Shown piece after piece: positions 8,515-16,747 of a stretch of DNA of 64,000 nt (positions are counted from its first letter, which is position 1; each line of letters opens with the position of its first letter). The stretch covers positions 62,001-126,000 of the forward strand of contig CAVSGQ010000011.1 in NCBI GenBank assembly GCA_963727495.1, given 5' to 3'. Origin of the DNA: Actinophytocola sp963727495. GTDB taxonomy: Bacteria > Actinomycetota > Actinomycetes > Mycobacteriales > Pseudonocardiaceae. The position numbers and the translations under genes are program-made. The notes beneath the pieces are model-generated. The model did no database searches and was not told the origin of the DNA. It saw nothing but the letters and a program-made list of their open reading frames with translations.

Positions 8515-9393
8515 TCATGCCCCGGCGCCGTCGGACCGGCCGGCCGGGATCTCCGCGGAGTCTGTCAGGCGCAGCTTGCGGCGGGCGCGCTGGTAGAAGG
8601 TCGTCAGGCCCAGCCGCACCACGCGCGCGGCGCCGGGGCGCGCCCGCAGCTCGATGCGCTCCCCCGGCGCGACGTAGCCGGCGACCTCGCCGTCCACCTC
8701 GACCGCCAGCCGCCCGCTGGCCGGCAGGATGTCCAGCTCCACCGGGTCGTGCACGGACAGCACGACACCCCGGCCGTAGGCCGAGTGCGGCGCGGCGGGA
8801 GTCACCAGCAGGGCCTCGACGGCGGGACTGGTGATCGGCCCGCCGGCGGAGAAGCTGTACGCGGTCGACCCGGTCGGGGTGGCGACGATGACCGCGTCGG
8901 CGGCGTAGCTGACGAACTCGTGGCCGGCCACGCGGACCGCGACCACCGCGCTGCCGTCCCCGGGTACCCGCACCACGGCGACGTCGTTGAACGCGGTGAG
9001 CCGCCGGCCGCCGAGGACGGCGTCGACCGCCAGCCGGGGCTCGATGGTGAACTCGTGGCCGTCGATCGCCGACAGCGCATCGGGAAGGTCCGGAACGTCC
9101 ACCTCGGCCAGAAAGCCGAGCCTGCCCAGGTTCACCCCGAGCACCGGGGCACGTTGCCCGTCGGCCAACCGCATGGCGCGCAACATGGTGCCGTCACCGC
9201 CGAGGCTGACCAGCAGGTCGGACCGCCGGCCCAGGTCCGCGGGCGAGACCGGAAGTGCCGCGCAGTCCAGCCGGACGATCTCCTCGGCGATGCCGAGTAT
9301 CTCGATGCCCCGGCTCGCCGCCCATCCGAGCACCGCGGCCACCGCCTCCGCGGAGTCGCGTTCCGGGTGCAGCACCAGTCCTGCCGAGTGCAT
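8515..9393 (-). CDS. nadK: NAD kinase
   Basis: Phosphorylates NAD to NADP in the cytosol. The 292-residue protein has the family signatures in order: LVSLGGDGTMLRAMRLAD (GGDGT active-site loop), GVNLGRLGFL, the FNDV motif and TPTGSTAYSFSAGGP. I start at the ATG ending at 9393 (MHSAGLVLHPERD), which matches the family N-terminus; the longer open frame to 9540 overlaps the divergent AraC gene. It is a second-type NAD kinase by context, since it stands alone and not in the recN/argR neighbourhood, so it may be an accessory copy. Confidence 0.9.
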   Translation of the reverse strand: MHSAGLVLHPERDSAEAVAAVLGWAASRGIEILGIAEEIVRLDCAALPVSPADLGRRSDLLVSLGGDGTMLRAMRLADGQRAPVLGVNLGRLGFLAEVDVPDLPDALSAIDGHEFTIEPRLAVDAVLGGRRLTAFNDVAVVRVPGDGSAVVAVRVAGHEFVSYAADAVIVATPTGSTAYSFSAGGPITSPAVEALLVTPAAPHSAYGRGVVLSVHDPVELDILPASGRLAVEVDGEVAGYVAPGERIELRARPGAARVVRLGLTTFYQRARRKLRLTDSAEIPAGRSDGAGA

Positions 9394-9532
9394 GGTCACC
9401 GGACCCCGGCGGGGGTCGACGTCGTCGCCGTCACGAGGCGAGTCTGCCCGCATCCGGTCGTCCGCGCGAGAACGTCCACGGCGGGCGCGGATGTCCGGCG
9501 TATGCTCGAACGAATCGCGGGGGTGGAGAGCG

Positions 9533-10522
9533 ATGAGCACGCTGATTCGTGTCGACGAGATGCCCGCGGCCGACCGTCTGGACTTCGTCCAGGAGCTGAC
9601 GGCCGTGACGTGGGTGCCGATGGAGTGCCGCGCCCTGTACAGCGCCGACTACCGCGGGGAGTTCCGCGCCAGCGGGCTGGGTGCGATGCAGGTGGTCGTG
9701 ATGGACATCATGCCCATCACCGTGCGGCGCACCCCGGACCTGATCTCCCAGGTCGACCCGGACATGCTGAAGATGGTGCTGGTGCGCGGCAGCAACAGCT
9801 GCGTGATCGACCAGGGTGGCCGCCAGGCCCGCGTGTCGGCGGGCGAGTTCACCATCTACGACACCCGGCGCCCGTACGAGGTGGTCTGCGGGGTCGACGG
9901 AGAACAGCCGACCCAGATGATGACCTTCATGTTCCCGCCGTCGATGATGCCGTTGCCGCGCAACCAGCTCAGCCGGCTGACGGCCACGCGCTTCCCGGCC
10001 ACCGCCGGCCTGGGCGACCTCACCTCCCAGTTCCTCCTCCAGCTGGCCCGCAACATCGACCACTACAGCCCGGCGGAGGCCGCGCGGCTGTCGGCCGCCG
10101 CGCTCGAGGTGCTGGCGACGCGGCTGGCGCGCGAGCTGGACGCCCGCCACTGGGGCACGCCGCAGATCCGCAGGCATGCCCTGCTCACCACCGTTCAGGC
10201 CTTCATCCAGCAGCACATCGGCGACCCCGGGCTGTCACCGGCCATGATCGCCGCCGCCCAGCACATCTCGCTGCGCTCCCTGCACCAGCTCTTCCACGAC
10301 GAGGGCCTGACGGTCGCGGGCTGGATCCGCCGGCGGCGCCTGGAGGGCTGCCGGCGCGACCTCTCCGATCCGGCGCTGCTCTCCCGCCCGGTCGCCGCCA
10401 TCGCGCGCCGGTGGGGGTTCTCGAGCGCGGGCGACTTCAGCCGGGTCTTCCGAGCCGTGCACGGGTTGCCCCCCTCGGAGTACCGCAGGTCTGCACGCGA
10501 TGTGAACGTCTCTGCGCGGTAG
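9533..10522 (+). CDS. AraC family regulator with AraC_binding_2-like sensor domain
   Basis: 329 residues. An N-terminal sensor region of about 200 residues is followed by two C-terminal helix-turn-helix motifs (QHISLRSLHQLFHDEG and AIARRWGFSSAGDFSRVFRAVHG) ending PSEYRR. ATG at 9533 follows GGTGGAGAG. Its start overlaps the 5' side of the divergent NAD kinase frame. Targets are not evident; the methyltransferase at 10605 is the nearest candidate on the same strand. Confidence 0.9.
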   Translation: MSTLIRVDEMPAADRLDFVQELTAVTWVPMECRALYSADYRGEFRASGLGAMQVVVMDIMPITVRRTPDLISQVDPDMLKMVLVRGSNSCVIDQGGRQARVSAGEFTIYDTRRPYEVVCGVDGEQPTQMMTFMFPPSMMPLPRNQLSRLTATRFPATAGLGDLTSQFLLQLARNIDHYSPAEAARLSAAALEVLATRLARELDARHWGTPQIRRHALLTTVQAFIQQHIGDPGLSPAMIAAAQHISLRSLHQLFHDEGLTVAGWIRRRRLEGCRRDLSDPALLSRPVAAIARRWGFSSAGDFSRVFRAVHGLPPSEYRRSARDVNVSAR

Positions 10523-10604
10523 CCCAACGACAGCGCGGGCCCCTCCCGCCGACGCTGTGTCGTACGACGGACAGACCGACGACACGAAGGCAGGGGCACC
10601 GACG

Positions 10605-11411
10605 ATGACGAGCTACCCGTTTGCGGACCGAGCCGCCGAGGACGAACGACTGGTCGCCCAGGGGGCGCTGTTCGATCCGCTCACCCGCCGGCTGCTGGAA
10701 CGGGCCGGGCTGGCACCCGGCATGCGCGTGCTCGACCTGGGCAGCGGCGCGGGCAACGTGGCCCGGCTGGCCGCCGAGCTGGTCGGGCCGGGCGGTGCCG
10801 TGGTGGGCATCGAACAGGACCCGGCCGCGGTCGAGCTCGCCCGGCGGCGGACGGAGGCGACCAACGTCGAGTACCGCGTGGGTGACGCGCAGACGCTGGA
10901 CGGGGTCGACGGCGGCTTCGACGCCGTGGTGGGGCGGCTGTTCCTCATGTACCTGCCGGATCCCGTGGCCGCGCTGAGCCGGGCGGCCACCCGGGTGCGG
11001 CCCGGCGGCGTGATCTGCATCCAGGAGACCGACCTGCAGTACCTGCCGGCCAGCCCCTACACCCCGCTGTGGGACCAGGTCCACACGTGGTTCCTGGACG
11101 CGCTGGAGAAGGCGGGAATCGAGCGGCGGATGGGCCCGGCCCTGTTCACCGCCTTCCGCACGGCCGGGCTGCCGGGGCCCCGCCTGCTGGTCGAGGCCTT
11201 CGCCGAAGGCGGGACGGACGCCCCGGCCTGGGGCTGGGCCAACGTGTTCGCCGCCGCGGTCCCGCTGATGGAACGGCTGGGGGTGGCCACGCGGGCCGAG
11301 GTGGACCCGGCAACGCTGGCCGACCGGCTGCTGGCGGAGACCCTCGCCGGCGACGGCTGTGTCATCGGTCCCCCGATGACCGGAGCCTGGGTCGAGGTAC
11401 CCGAGGCCTGA
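10605..11411 (+). CDS. Class I SAM-dependent methyltransferase, UbiE-like
   Basis: 268 residues. Motif I is VLDLGSGAGNVARLAAEL, followed by GIEQDPAAVELARRR (acidic residue after beta-2), VGDAQTL, and GRLFLMYLPDP as the post-motif. The closest general group is UbiE/COQ5-type small-molecule methyltransferases, but nothing identifies the acceptor. The start is the ATG at 10605 behind CAGGGGCACC. The 250-base stretch after it (11412-11662) holds no feature I can name. Confidence 0.85.
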   Translation: MTSYPFADRAAEDERLVAQGALFDPLTRRLLERAGLAPGMRVLDLGSGAGNVARLAAELVGPGGAVVGIEQDPAAVELARRRTEATNVEYRVGDAQTLDGVDGGFDAVVGRLFLMYLPDPVAALSRAATRVRPGGVICIQETDLQYLPASPYTPLWDQVHTWFLDALEKAGIERRMGPALFTAFRTAGLPGPRLLVEAFAEGGTDAPAWGWANVFAAAVPLMERLGVATRAEVDPATLADRLLAETLAGDGCVIGPPMTGAWVEVPEA

Positions 11412-11662
11412 GCCGCACGCCGGCACGCGCCACGGGGCGAGCCGGCTCCCCCGCGCCGGGGATCGCCGCGACCTCGATGTCCATCATGGACGGACCGGGG
11501 TCGCGGAACCGGCGCCGGACCGGCGAGCCACCAGCCGTTCCGGACCACCCGCCGGCCACCGTGCGTGGTTGTGACGACACCTTTCCGCATAGTGAGGTCC
11601 TTGCGTCTGTGTTCCCTCTCAAGGTAGGAAGCCCGGAGGAGCACCGAGCGGAGGATCGGCGG

Positions 11663-12184
11663 ATGAGTGGCAGACCCCTACTGACGGTGCGGGACGTCAC
11701 GGGCGTCACGTTCGACGACGCGGGTCTGCTCCAGCGCGGATACGACCAGGGGCAGGTGGACGACTTTCTCGACGTGGTGGCCGGCACCATCGAAACCCTG
11801 ACGGCCACCATCGAACAGCAGGGCAAGGAGATCGACCGCATCCGGCACTGGCGACACGACCACGGCACGACCCAGCAGTCGCAGGACGCGGTGGGCATCA
11901 TCGACCAGATCATCCACAACGCCCGGCAGCGGGCCACGCAGATCCGCGAGGAAGCACAGGAGAACGCCCGCCGCGTCGAGGCGGCCGCCTACAACCGCGC
12001 GCAACGCGTCATCGCCGACGCCGGAATCGTCGCCGAGCGCGTGCCCTACCGGCCGGCCGACGTGCACTCACCGGTGGAGTTCGTCAACACGGTGGCCGAC
12101 ATCGAACATCGGATCAGCGTGCTCAGGGACGCGTTGTCGATCGAGGTGGACAAGCTCCAGCGCCTCGTCGCCGCCTATTCCTGA
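11663..12184 (+). CDS. DivIVA domain protein
   Basis: 173-residue protein with an N-terminal DivIVA-type segment (VTGVTFDDAGLLQRGYDQGQVDDFLDVVAG) followed by a long coiled coil rich in Glu, Gln and Arg. In actinobacteria DivIVA/Wag31 relatives recruit wall synthesis to poles or curved membrane. This one is much shorter than Wag31 and has no dcw-cluster neighbours, so it is an accessory DivIVA-domain protein, not the essential copy. ATG at 11663 follows GGAGGATCGGCGG. Confidence 0.82.
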   Translation: MSGRPLLTVRDVTGVTFDDAGLLQRGYDQGQVDDFLDVVAGTIETLTATIEQQGKEIDRIRHWRHDHGTTQQSQDAVGIIDQIIHNARQRATQIREEAQENARRVEAAAYNRAQRVIADAGIVAERVPYRPADVHSPVEFVNTVADIEHRISVLRDALSIEVDKLQRLVAAYS

Positions 12185-12206
12185 CAGCCCGCGATCGAGG
12201 CGGATC

Positions 12207-12659
12207 TCAGCCCTGCTCGGCGAGAGCGGCCAGTCTGTCCAGTGAGGCCCGAAGCCTCTCGGCGGTGGTCGCCCGGGCGCGTGACAGGCGCGCCTGGTCG
12301 GTCAACCGCGTCCAGTCGTAGGTGTGCGTGACACGCGTGCGCGACGAGTCGACGGGGTCGAGCTCCCATCGCCACAGGTGTCCGGGCGGCTCCTGGCCGG
12401 GCTCCGCGGGCCGCCATGCGATGCGGCGGCCCTCTTCGAACTCGACCACGTGGTTCTCCCGGATGCTGCCCTTCGTGGTCCGCATGGTGAACACGTCGCC
12501 GACGGCGCGGACCCGCTGCCCGGAAGGCGCCTCGGCCAGGTTGTCGTTGCCGTCCCAGCGCGGCTGCTGGGCCGGGTCGGCGATGAGCTCGAAGATCCGC
12601 CCGGCACCGGCCGCGACCTCGCGGGTGGCGCTGGCGACTCGCACGTCGTGAGTGGACAC
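12207..12659 (-). CDS. SRPBCC (START-like) family protein
   Basis: 150 residues with the pattern of polyketide-cyclase/dehydrase-type SRPBCC proteins: VAAGAGRIFELIADPAQQPRWDGND near the N-terminus, RIAWRPAEP in the middle and a long C-terminal helix. The fold makes a hydrophobic ligand pocket; ligand and reaction are unknown. GTG start. It is convergent with the DivIVA-domain gene and downstream of the LLM oxidoreductase on the same strand with 55 bases between them. Confidence 0.82.
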   Translation of the reverse strand: MSTHDVRVASATREVAAGAGRIFELIADPAQQPRWDGNDNLAEAPSGQRVRAVGDVFTMRTTKGSIRENHVVEFEEGRRIAWRPAEPGQEPPGHLWRWELDPVDSSRTRVTHTYDWTRLTDQARLSRARATTAERLRASLDRLAALAEQG

Positions 12660-12714
12660 CCCCGTATCGAATCACCTCGCGCGAGCGCCGGCGAGGGTGC
12701 TCCCGGCGGACCGG

Positions 12715-13647
12715 TCAGGCCCCGGAGCCGACCCGGCCCCTGTCCCCGCCGACCGCCTCGCGCACGGCGGGGGCGATCTCGCCGGCCCAGCGGCCGAGGG
12801 CGGTGGTGTCGGGTGCGCCACCGGCGGGCGAGAAGAGCATGAAGCCGGCCGCGTCGTGGTCCAGCACCGCGGCGGTCAGTTCGTCCACCCACTGCGCGGG
12901 CGAGCCGCCGAGCCAGCGGCCGTCGCGGTCGCGGGTGGCGGCCTGCGGCCGGCCGGTGACGCGGCCGGGAACGTTGAACACCGTGCGGACCGCACGCGGG
13001 TCGCGTCCGGCGGCGGCCGCGGCGGCGTCGATGATCGGTCGTGACTCCCGGTAGCGCGGGCTGAGCCAGTCCGCCGCGTGGCCGGGGATCCAGCCGTCGG
13101 CCACCCGTCCGGTGGCAGCCAGGGACCTCCGGCCGACCGAGCCGGTCCACACCGGTGGCGCGGCCACCGGGGCCGGCTCGATCTCGCTCACCTGGTAGTG
13201 GCGGCCCGAGTGGGTGACCGGCGGGCCGCCCCCGGACAGCATCCGTACCAGGGTGATCGCCTCCTCGAACGCCTCCACCGCCTCGCCCGCGGACAGCCGG
13301 CGCACGCCCATGTCGGCGATCCGGTCCCACAACCCGCCCGCGCCCATGCCCAGCACGACCCGGCCGCCGGACAGCGCCGACAGGCTGGTCACCGACCGCG
13401 CCGGCATGGGCGCGGGGCGGGTCGGCAGGTTGGTGACGTTGGCGAAGCCCGCGAGGTGCCGGGTGCGCCCGAGGACGAAACCGATCGTGGCGTAGGCGTC
13501 CAGGCGCTCGCCGAGGTAGGGATGGTCCGACAGCGAGAAGAGGTCGAGCCCGTCGCGGTCGGCCCGCGCGGCCATGCGCAGCAGGTCCGGCCCGTCGTCG
13601 ATACCGCTGTGCGCACCGAAACCGAAGACGACTTCCGGTAGGGACAT
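12715..13647 (-). CDS. LLM class F420-dependent oxidoreductase
   Basis: 310-residue luciferase-like monooxygenase family protein. The opening LPEVVFGFGAHSGID and the blocks LFSLSDHPYLGERLDAYATIGF, SGGRVVLGMGAGG and VADGWIPGHAADWLSPRY are those of F420-dependent members. It probably uses reduced F420 to reduce an unknown substrate. Its promoter region carries two palindromes that match the MarR-gene operator, so it is part of the MarR unit at 13717-14243. Confidence 0.88.
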   Translation of the reverse strand: MSLPEVVFGFGAHSGIDDGPDLLRMAARADRDGLDLFSLSDHPYLGERLDAYATIGFVLGRTRHLAGFANVTNLPTRPAPMPARSVTSLSALSGGRVVLGMGAGGLWDRIADMGVRRLSAGEAVEAFEEAITLVRMLSGGGPPVTHSGRHYQVSEIEPAPVAAPPVWTGSVGRRSLAATGRVADGWIPGHAADWLSPRYRESRPIIDAAAAAAGRDPRAVRTVFNVPGRVTGRPQAATRDRDGRWLGGSPAQWVDELTAAVLDHDAAGFMLFSPAGGAPDTTALGRWAGEIAPAVREAVGGDRGRVGSGA

Positions 13648-13673
13648 GGCGGTTCTCCTGCACCTGGCGCTAA

Positions 13674-13711
13674 GTTCGTAGCACGAACAATATTAGTTCG
13701 CGACACGAACT
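13674..13711. promoter_or_regulatory. Two MarR-type operator palindromes upstream of the LLM gene
   Basis: GTTCGT-AGC-ACGAAC (13674-13688) and AGTTCG-N5-CGAACT (13695-13711) lie between the LLM gene start and the end of the marR gene. Their half-sites match the site at 14196-14212. Confidence 0.82.
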
Positions 13712-13716
13712 GCAAG

Positions 13717-14169
13717 TCAGATGGCGTTCAGGAAGACCTGGGGAACCTCGTTGCCCCGGACGACCCGGCCGAGCAGCGAAACGAGCGTGTCGCGTTCGGC
13801 GGCGGTGAACCCCACCGGCAACGTCTCGATCCGGCGGCAGGTCTCGGCATAGAACAACTCGGCGAGCCTCCTGCCCCGCGGGGTCAGCGAGACCCGGACG
13901 GCCCGCGTGTCCCGCGGGTCGGGCTCGCGCCGGACCAGGCCGTTGCGCGCGGTGCGGTCCACGAGCCCGGTGAGGCTCGACTTGGCCAGCCGCAGCGTCT
14001 CGCCCAGTTCACCCATGCCGTACGGCTGGGCCATGAGCACGCACAGCAACTGTCCCTGCTGCGCCGTGAGGCCTTGCTCCCGGGCGGCCTCGGCGTACAC
14101 CGCGTTCACCAGGAAACAGGATCGCACCAACGCGGACGCGACTCCCATCCGGTCGACGTGTTCACCCAC
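13717..14169 (-). CDS. MarR family transcriptional regulator
   Basis: 150 residues with a winged helix (MGELGETLRLAKSSLTGLVDRTARNGLVRREPDPRDTRAVRVSLTPRGRR) flanked by dimerisation helices. The D-x-R-D wing motif is clear. GTG start ends at 14169. The gene is divergent from the Gfo/Idh oxidoreductase with a perfect 7-3-7 palindrome between them, and the same half-sites recur before the LLM gene. It probably represses itself, the oxidoreductase and the LLM gene, and is released by a phenolic or other small ligand (unknown). Confidence 0.9.
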   Translation of the reverse strand: MGEHVDRMGVASALVRSCFLVNAVYAEAAREQGLTAQQGQLLCVLMAQPYGMGELGETLRLAKSSLTGLVDRTARNGLVRREPDPRDTRAVRVSLTPRGRRLAELFYAETCRRIETLPVGFTAAERDTLVSLLGRVVRGNEVPQVFLNAI

Positions 14170-14195
14170 GCCGCCAGCCTACATTCGGTAATCTT

Positions 14196-14212
14196 AGTTC
14201 GCGACGCGAACT
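14196..14212. promoter_or_regulatory. MarR operator in the divergent promoter region
   Basis: AGTTCGC-GAC-GCGAACT is a perfect 7-3-7 palindrome between the marR and Gfo/Idh start codons. Confidence 0.85.
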
Positions 14213-14242
14213 TGTCGTACCCGGACCAGGAGGTTTCCCGCG

Positions 14243-15220
14243 GTGAAGATCGGTGTGCTCGGTGCCGCCCGGATCGCCCCGGCCGCGTTGGTGCGGCCCG
14301 CCCGCGTCGTCGACGGCGTCGAGGTCGGTGCCGTCGCGGCCCGGGATCGCGGTCGCGCGGAGGCGTTCGCCGCCCGGCACGGCGTGCCCGCGGTGCACGA
14401 AACCTACGCCGACCTGCTGGCCGACCCGTCGCTGGACGCGGTCTACGTTCCGCTGCCCAACGGCCTGCACGCGCGGTGGACGCTGGCCGCGATCGAGGCA
14501 GGCAAGCACGTGCTGTGCGAGAAGCCCTTCACCGCCAACGCGGCGCAGGCGCGGGAGGTGGCGGCGGCGGCCGCGGGCACCGGTCTCGTGGTGATGGAGG
14601 CGTTCCACTACCGCTACCACCCGCTGGCCGAGCGGATGCACGACATCGTCCACAGTGGAGAGCTGGGCCGGATCCGGCGGGTGGAGACCGCGATGTGCTT
14701 CCCGCTCCCCCGCTTCTCCGACATCCGGTACGACTACGGACTCGCCGGCGGGGCGCTGATGGACGCCGGCTGCTACGCCGTGCACTGCCTGCGCCTGCTC
14801 TCCCCCGGCGAGCCGACCGTCACCTCGGCGAAGGCCCTGCCGCTGCGGCGCGACCGGCGCGTCGACCGGGCGATGACCGCGCGGTTCAGCTTCCCCGGCG
14901 GCGCGACCGGCGAGCTGCGCACGTCCATGTGGTCCTCGACCCTGCTGCGCATCCGGGCCGAGGTCGTCGGCGAGCACGGCAGGCTCACGGTCCACAACTT
15001 CGTCGCACCACAGTTCTGGTCGCGGTTCACGGTCGTGGTGAACGGCCGGCGGCGGCGCGAACGGTTCGCCGGCGAGTCGACCTACGTTCGCCAGCTCCGG
15101 GCCTTCGCCGCGGCCGTGCGGGGCGAGCCGGCCAACCTCACCCCACCCGCGGACTCCGTCGTCACGATGTCCCTCATCGACGACATCTACGCGGCGGCCG
15201 GCCTCCCGCAGCGCGGCTGA
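14243..15220 (+). CDS. Gfo/Idh/MocA family NAD(P)-dependent oxidoreductase
   Basis: 325 residues. The N-terminal Rossmann domain begins KIGVLGAARIAPAAL. The conserved EKPF motif (HVLCEKPFTANA), whose lysine takes part in catalysis, lies near residue 95. The C-terminal substrate domain contains FHYRYHPLAERMHDIV and GGALMDAGCYAVHCLR. Likely substrates are sugars, inositols or related polyols. The GTG start sits 7 bases after an excellent AGGAGGT. The MarR palindrome upstream indicates regulated expression. Confidence 0.88.
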   Translation: MKIGVLGAARIAPAALVRPARVVDGVEVGAVAARDRGRAEAFAARHGVPAVHETYADLLADPSLDAVYVPLPNGLHARWTLAAIEAGKHVLCEKPFTANAAQAREVAAAAAGTGLVVMEAFHYRYHPLAERMHDIVHSGELGRIRRVETAMCFPLPRFSDIRYDYGLAGGALMDAGCYAVHCLRLLSPGEPTVTSAKALPLRRDRRVDRAMTARFSFPGGATGELRTSMWSSTLLRIRAEVVGEHGRLTVHNFVAPQFWSRFTVVVNGRRRRERFAGESTYVRQLRAFAAAVRGEPANLTPPADSVVTMSLIDDIYAAAGLPQRG

Positions 15221-15260
15221 GCGGCGACCACCGGGCCGTTCCGCCGTCGCCACAGACTGA

Positions 15261-16560
15261 ATGCAGTATGCATCCATCGAGTGGTACGACTTCTTCCTGT
15301 ACGGCACGGCGGCGGCACTGGTCTTCCCCGACATGTTCTTCCCGAGCATTGAGCCGTTCGTCGGCGTGCTCGCCTCGTTCACCACCCAGTTCGTGGGGTT
15401 CGCCGCCCGGCCGATCGGCGCGGCGATCTTCGGGCACTTCGGTGACCGGATCGGGCGCAAGGCCACGCTGATCACCACCCTGCTGCTCATGGGCATCGGC
15501 GACGTTCCTGATCGGCTGCCTGCCCGGGTACGGCACGATCGGCGTGCTCGCGCCGATCCTGCTGGTGGCGCTGAGAATCGCGCAGGGCATCGGCGTGGGC
15601 GGCGAGTGGGGCGGCTCGGTTCTGCTGTCGATGGAGTGGGGTCGGCGCGGGCGGCGCGGCCTGATGGCCAGCATGCCCCAGCTGGGTGTCCCCATCGGAC
15701 TGTTGCTGTCCACGGGCGTCGTCAAGCTGCTGGCCGCGCCTCCGGCGAAGGCTTCGACTCCTGGGGCTGGCGGGTCCCGTTCCTGCTGAGCGTCGTGCTC
15801 GTGGGCATCGGCCTGTACATGCGGCTGCGGGTGCTGGAGTCCCCGGAGTTCGCCGCCGTCACGCAAGGCCGAAGCCGTGGTCGCCCTTCCGGTCCGGGAG
15901 GCCGTGCGCCGCTACCCCAGGCAGATCCTGCCGCCGCATTCGTGCGCATGTCCGAGCAGGCCCCGTTCTACCTGTTCATCACGTTCGTGCTCACCTACGG
16001 CACGAAGCAGGTCGGCCTGGACCGGGACAACCTGCTCTCTCCTGCACCATGATCGCCGCGGCCATCGGCCTGGTCAGCGTTCCGCTGTTCGGCTGGCTGT
16101 CCGACCGCATCGGCCGCCGCACCGTGTACGGAGCCGGCGTCATCGCGACCGCCGTCTTCGCGTTCCCCTACTTCGGCCTGCTCGACACCGGGACGGCCGG
16201 ACTCGGTCCTGCTCGCCGTCGTCGTCTCCCCCGTCGTCCACGACATGCAGTACGGGCCTCAGGCCGCGCTGATCGCGGAGAGCTTCGACAGCCGCGTCCG
16301 CTACTCCGGCGCCGGCATCGGCTACCACCTGGCGTCGGTCATCGCGGGCGGTCCGGCCCCGCTCGTCGCGACGGCGATCCTCCGGCAACACCGGGTCGAG
16401 TACCTGGATCAGCCTCTACATCATCGGTTGCGCGCTCGTGTCGATGATCGCGCTGGTGGCGATGCCCCGCCCGGCCGCGGCCGTGCCGGTGGCCCGGGAG
16501 CGTGCGGAGGTCGCGGCCGGCGCGGGCCGCCGGATGGTCGACCACGGCGATCGCGAGTAG
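15261..16560 (+). pseudogene. MHS-type MFS transporter, 5'-truncated and frameshifted
   Basis: The region encodes a metabolite:proton symporter of the major facilitator superfamily, but no continuous frame exists. Recognisable pieces in order are IEWYDFFLYGTAAALVFP, GHFGDRIGRKATLITTLLLM (the loop 2-3 signature), ALRIAQGIGVGGEWGGSVLL, SWGWRVPFLLSVVLVGIGLY, RMSEQAPFYLFITFVLTYGT, PLFGWLSDRIGRRTVYGAGV and SLYIIGCALVSMIALVAMP. They lie in different frames with about six shifts. The usual first 20-30 residues before IEWYDF are also missing. Truncation plus shifts suggests a real pseudogene, though read error may account for some of the indels. Confidence 0.82.
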
Positions 16561-16619
16561 CCGGCCGGGAACGGCGCCGTCCGGCCCGGACCCCGCCGGG
16601 CGTCGGTGAGCCGCGGAAC

Positions 16620-16671
16620 GGTCAGGAATCGAGAAGCGCCGGTCACCGGGCCGCGCCTAGCGTGATCGGCA
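16620..16671 (+). repeat. First copy of a promoter-like direct repeat
   Basis: The first 22 bases are identical to 17989-18010 and contain TCAGGAATCGAGAAGC. Both copies continue, after an 18-19 base variable spacer, with CTAGCGTGATC or CTAACGTGATC. The pattern of two conserved blocks separated by a variable spacer looks like a promoter for an alternative (perhaps ECF) sigma factor. This copy precedes the MFS gene at 16748. Confidence 0.65.
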
Positions 16672-16747
16672 TGGACCTCGTCATCCGCCGGACCTTCCTC
16701 CGAGACCGCGCCGTCCGCATGGACGAGCCGCGCTGAGCGGGCTCACG

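Noticed and set aside
9394..9540. N-terminal extension of the NAD kinase
   Set aside because: The frame is open to 9540, but the added residues are Arg/Asp-rich without similarity to the family and overlap the divergent AraC start; the ATG ending at 9393 fits the family length.
16670..16738. Short open frame MDLVIRRTFLRD... after the first promoter-like repeat
   Set aside because: Only about 22 codons with no recognisable family. It probably reflects the conserved repeat plus chance, although a leader peptide cannot be excluded.
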